A stretch of 64,000 nt of DNA, from assembly GCA_934432675.1 (NCBI GenBank), contig CAKRYT010000001.1, positions 1 through 64,000 of the forward strand. Reading direction: 5' to 3'. Source of the stretch: an uncultured Eubacteriales bacterium (GTDB lineage Bacteria; Bacillota; Clostridia; Oscillospirales; CAG-272). The translations under genes were made by a program, and so were the position numbers. The stretch's first letter is position 1. Each line of letters begins with the position of its first letter. Shown piece after piece: positions 61,552 to 64,000 of the stretch. Below the pieces are notes generated by a model. That model saw nothing but the letters and a program-made list of their open reading frames with translations, was not told where the DNA came from and searched no databases.

Positions 61552-62934
61552 ATGAATGAAGAAAACATGCTGACAGCAGACGAGATCGTCGAACTCATGA
61601 ACGCCCGGAAAATCGGAGAATTGCGCGCGAGGCTCGACGATATGCAGGTCGAGGATATTGCGGAGTTGTTCTTTGAACTGCCGGAGGAGTACCATGCGCG
61701 GTTTTTCCGCCTGCTCCATAAGGAAAAGGCGGCGGACGTATTTGCGGAGATGGACCCCGATTTGCAGGAGTCGCTGATCACGTCCTTTACCGATCAGGAA
61801 CTCAAATACGTCCTCGACGAGATGTTTCTCGACGATACCGTCGATATGATCGAGGAAATGCCCGCCAACGTGGTGCAGCGTATCATCGCCAACAGCACCC
61901 CGGAGGACAGACGGGCAATCAATGAACTTTTGAAGTATCCGCCGGACAGTGCCGGCGGTATCATGACGACCGAGTTCGTACGGCTGGAACAACACATGAC
62001 CGTGCGTGACGCCATCCGTGAGATCCGGCGTGTCGGTGTGAACAAGGAGACAATCTACACCTGCTACGTCACCGACGATAACCGGCACCTGCTCGGTATC
62101 GTGACGGCGAAGGACCTGCTCCTCTCCCCCTCGGACACCCCGATTGCGGATCTGATGGAGGACAACGTCATTTCCGTCGGCACCCTGGAAGACCAGGAAA
62201 CGGCGACCCAACTCATGACCAAGTACAGTCTTATGGCACTCCCCGTCGTCGATACGGAAAACCGCCTGGTCGGTATCATCACCGTGGACGACGCACTGGA
62301 CGTCATCCAGGATGAGACGGAGGAAGACTTCTCCAAGATGGCGGCAATGACGCCGACGGAAACGCCGTATCTGCGTACTACACCGTGGCGTCTGTGGCTC
62401 AACCGTTTCCCGTGGCTCGCGCTCCTGATGGTTTCCGCCACCTTTACCGGCATCATTATTTCGTCGTTTGAGGCGGCACTTGCCAAGGTGGTCGTTCTCA
62501 CCGCTTTCATCCCCATGCTCATGGATACGGGCGGGAACTCCGGCTCGCAATCCTCCGTCACCGTGATCCGTAACCTTTCGCTCGGCGAAGTCACACTGGG
62601 TGACTGGTGGCGCGTAGCGTGGAAGGAGTTGCGTGTCGCCATCCTGTGCGGCATTTCCCTCGGCGTGCTCGCGTTCGGAAAGGTCATGCTCGTCGATCGG
62701 CTGATGATGCACAATCCTGCCGTCACCTGGCAGGTCGCCTGGACCGTTGCGGCGACGCTGTGCGTCACCATCCTCATCGCCAAACTCATCGGGTGTCTGT
62801 TGCCCATCCTCGCGCGGCGGATCGGGCTCGACCCCGCCGTGGTCGCGAGCCCGTTCATCACCACCATCGTGGACGCCATCTCCCTGCTCGTTTATTTTGC
62901 CATCGCCAGTGCGGCGATCCCCGGGCTCACCTGA
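61552..62934 (+). CDS. mgtE: magnesium transporter MgtE
   Basis: A 460-residue Mg2+ channel. The N-terminal superhelical domain (residues 1-130: DIAELFFELPEEYHARFFRLL, FAEMDPDLQESLI) and a pair of CBS domains (about 130-260: SAGGIMTTEFVRL, LGIVTAKDLLL, LVGIITVDDALDVI) sense cytosolic Mg2+. The five-helix channel follows (about 280-460), with LTAFIPMLMDTGGNSGSQSSV and DPAVVASPFITTIVDAISLL; PMLMDTGGNSGSQ is the pore motif. AAAGGAGGG precedes the ATG; the frame extends fifteen codons upstream without a site. It is transcribed through the leader described above. Confidence 0.96.
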   Translation: MNEENMLTADEIVELMNARKIGELRARLDDMQVEDIAELFFELPEEYHARFFRLLHKEKAADVFAEMDPDLQESLITSFTDQELKYVLDEMFLDDTVDMIEEMPANVVQRIIANSTPEDRRAINELLKYPPDSAGGIMTTEFVRLEQHMTVRDAIREIRRVGVNKETIYTCYVTDDNRHLLGIVTAKDLLLSPSDTPIADLMEDNVISVGTLEDQETATQLMTKYSLMALPVVDTENRLVGIITVDDALDVIQDETEEDFSKMAAMTPTETPYLRTTPWRLWLNRFPWLALLMVSATFTGIIISSFEAALAKVVVLTAFIPMLMDTGGNSGSQSSVTVIRNLSLGEVTLGDWWRVAWKELRVAILCGISLGVLAFGKVMLVDRLMMHNPAVTWQVAWTVAATLCVTILIAKLIGCLLPILARRIGLDPAVVASPFITTIVDAISLLVYFAIASAAIPGLT

Positions 62935-62938
62935 CCTT

Positions 62939-62966
62939 CCGGGCACTCTCCGAGTGCCCGGTTTTC
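62939..62966 (+). terminator. mgtE terminator
   Basis: CCGGGCACTC / GAGTGCCCGG with a 3-nt loop followed by TTTTC. Confidence 0.85.
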
Positions 62967-63001
62967 TTTTTGGGAAAAGTCCTAAAATGCGGATATTATG
63001 C

Positions 63002-63030
63002 TTGACACCGACGGGGAAAACCGTCATAAT
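63002..63030 (+). promoter_or_regulatory. promoter of the WYL-domain gene
   Basis: TTGACA and CATAAT with a 17-bp spacer. Confidence 0.75.
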
Positions 63031-63058
63031 AATAGCAACTATCGGGGGAGGGCAAGTT

Positions 63059-64000
63059 ATGCCGAAATGTGCCGAACAGAAGACCCGCCTCCTCGTGCTC
63101 CTCTCCCTGTTGGAGAGCGAGACGGACGAGGAGCACCCGCTCACCGAAGAGCGGTTGCGCTCCATGCTCGCCGCCCGCGGTATTGACGCGGAACGGAAAA
63201 CGGTGCTGGACGATCTCCATGCGCTCGCGGACTACGGTTACGACGTCGTCAACCGTCGCGGCAGGGGTGGCGGTTTCTTTCTCGCCTCGCGCGCGTTTGA
63301 ACTCGCGGAACTCAAACTCCTGGTCGATGCGGTGCAGTCCTCCAAGTTTATCTCCGAGAAGAAGAGCCGCACCCTGATCGAAAAGTTGTGTCGCCTGACC
63401 TCGCGCTATGCCGCGGGGAGCCTCGCCCGCCAGGTGTACGTGGCGGGCCGGGTCAAGACGGAGAATAAAGCCATTCTGTACGCGGTGGATGCCATCCATA
63501 CCGCCATCGCCGAAAACAGACACATCGATTTTCTTTACAGCGAATGGACGGTGGAGAAGACCCTGCGCCCCCGTCACGGCGGCGCACGGTACGAGATCAG
63601 TCCCTATCTGCTCGCGTGGGAGGACGGCTATTATTATATGGTCGGCTTTGATGCTGCCGCAAACACCGCCAAGCACTTCCGCGTGGATAAGATGTCGGAT
63701 GTCCGGCTCGGTGCCGCCCCGCGTGACGGTGCCGATTTCTTCGCGGGTTTTGATCCGGCGGGTTACACGCGGGAGACCTTCGGGATGTACCACGGGGAGG
63801 AAACCTCGGTCACACTTGATTGTGCCGAGAAACTGGTGGGGATCCTCATTGACCGTTTCGGGGACGGCATCACCTTCCGCCGGGCAGGTGAGGGGCGTGT
63901 GCTGTGCACCGTGCGTGTGCGCGTTTCCCCCGTGTTTCTCGCCTGGGTAATCGGCTACGGGCGCGATATGCGTATCGTCTCGCCCGCATCGGTTGCCGAT
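63059..64000 (+). CDS. WYL-domain transcriptional regulator, partial
   Basis: A regulator cut by the right edge after 314 codons. The N-terminal winged helix (RLLVLLSLLESETDEEHPLT, LAARGIDAERKTVLDDLHAL) is followed by the WYL domain (about 145-215: HIDFLYSEWTVEKTLRPRHG, YEISPYLLAWEDGYYYMVGF, HFRVDKMSDVRL) and the beginning of a WCX-like C-terminal part. Such proteins bind DNA in response to a ligand, often ssDNA-related, in defence, repair or metabolic settings. GGGGGAGGG precedes the ATG. Target unknown, and the next gene is outside the window. Confidence 0.88.
   Translation, partial: MPKCAEQKTRLLVLLSLLESETDEEHPLTEERLRSMLAARGIDAERKTVLDDLHALADYGYDVVNRRGRGGGFFLASRAFELAELKLLVDAVQSSKFISEKKSRTLIEKLCRLTSRYAAGSLARQVYVAGRVKTENKAILYAVDAIHTAIAENRHIDFLYSEWTVEKTLRPRHGGARYEISPYLLAWEDGYYYMVGFDAAANTAKHFRVDKMSDVRLGAAPRDGADFFAGFDPAGYTRETFGMYHGEETSVTLDCAEKLVGILIDRFGDGITFRRAGEGRVLCTVRVRVSPVFLAWVIGYGRDMRIVSPASVAD

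Overview
The window looks like a chromosomal segment of a fairly GC-rich Firmicute of class Clostridia, probably an uncultured gut or rumen lineage. The evidence is dense 4-base overlaps between genes, strong AGGAGG-type ribosome sites, many TTGACA-N17-TATAAT promoters, type III glutamine synthetase, ANTAR control of glutamine synthesis, MecA, a type-3 ProRS, and CotH and DUF4349 lipoproteins. I see no insertion sequence, prophage or CRISPR array. The genus cannot be told from the sequence.

Layout. 0-1.3 kb: a MerR regulator cut by the window edge, then tRNA-Pro(TGG) inside an unusual cluster of partial tRNA copies and hairpin repeats. 1.3-7.5 kb: a nitrogen block, with the operon glnA-ANTAR regulator-pyrG facing a type III glutamine synthetase whose leader carries an intrinsic terminator. 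7.5-10.8 kb: a ferrous iron operon (feoA, feoA, feoB, small Cys-rich protein) behind three evenly spaced palindromic operators. 11-17.5 kb: queH, two CotH/lamin-tail lipoproteins and a uridine-kinase-like protein. 17.5-23 kb: a MATE exporter with a cytidylate-kinase-like protein, a LysR regulator, a cation/proton antiporter, a small protein and a TetR regulator. 23-27.5 kb: potABCD polyamine uptake.

27.5-41 kb: a membrane protease, a hypothetical protein, proS, an aspartate aminotransferase, a carbohydrate block (permuted GH3 and two related clan GH-A-like proteins with matching promoters), ligA and a TtcA-like tRNA thiolase. 41-53 kb: an amidase, a CpXC protein, a folate cyclo-ligase with a DJ-1 protein, ftsK, cysS, mecA, and the overlapping operon plsY-methyltransferase-tsaE-tsaB-rpiB. 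53-60 kb: DUF4349 lipoprotein, DtxR-family regulator, a YugP-like protein lacking its zinc motif and a SHOCT protein in one run; then AbrB with a PnuC-like transporter, and a second MATE exporter. 60-64 kb: an AT-richer lipoprotein, tRNA-Arg(CCG) with a broken tRNA tail downstream, mgtE behind a switch-like leader, and a WYL regulator cut by the window end.

Most of the window is housekeeping. The parts that stand out are the two tRNA loci with partial tRNA copies carrying inserted hairpins, the mgtE leader whose helices are mutually exclusive, the 34-bp-spaced feo operators (a DtxR-family gene lies in the same window), the pseudo-protease at 54.8 kb, and the promoter element shared by the two GH-A-like genes.
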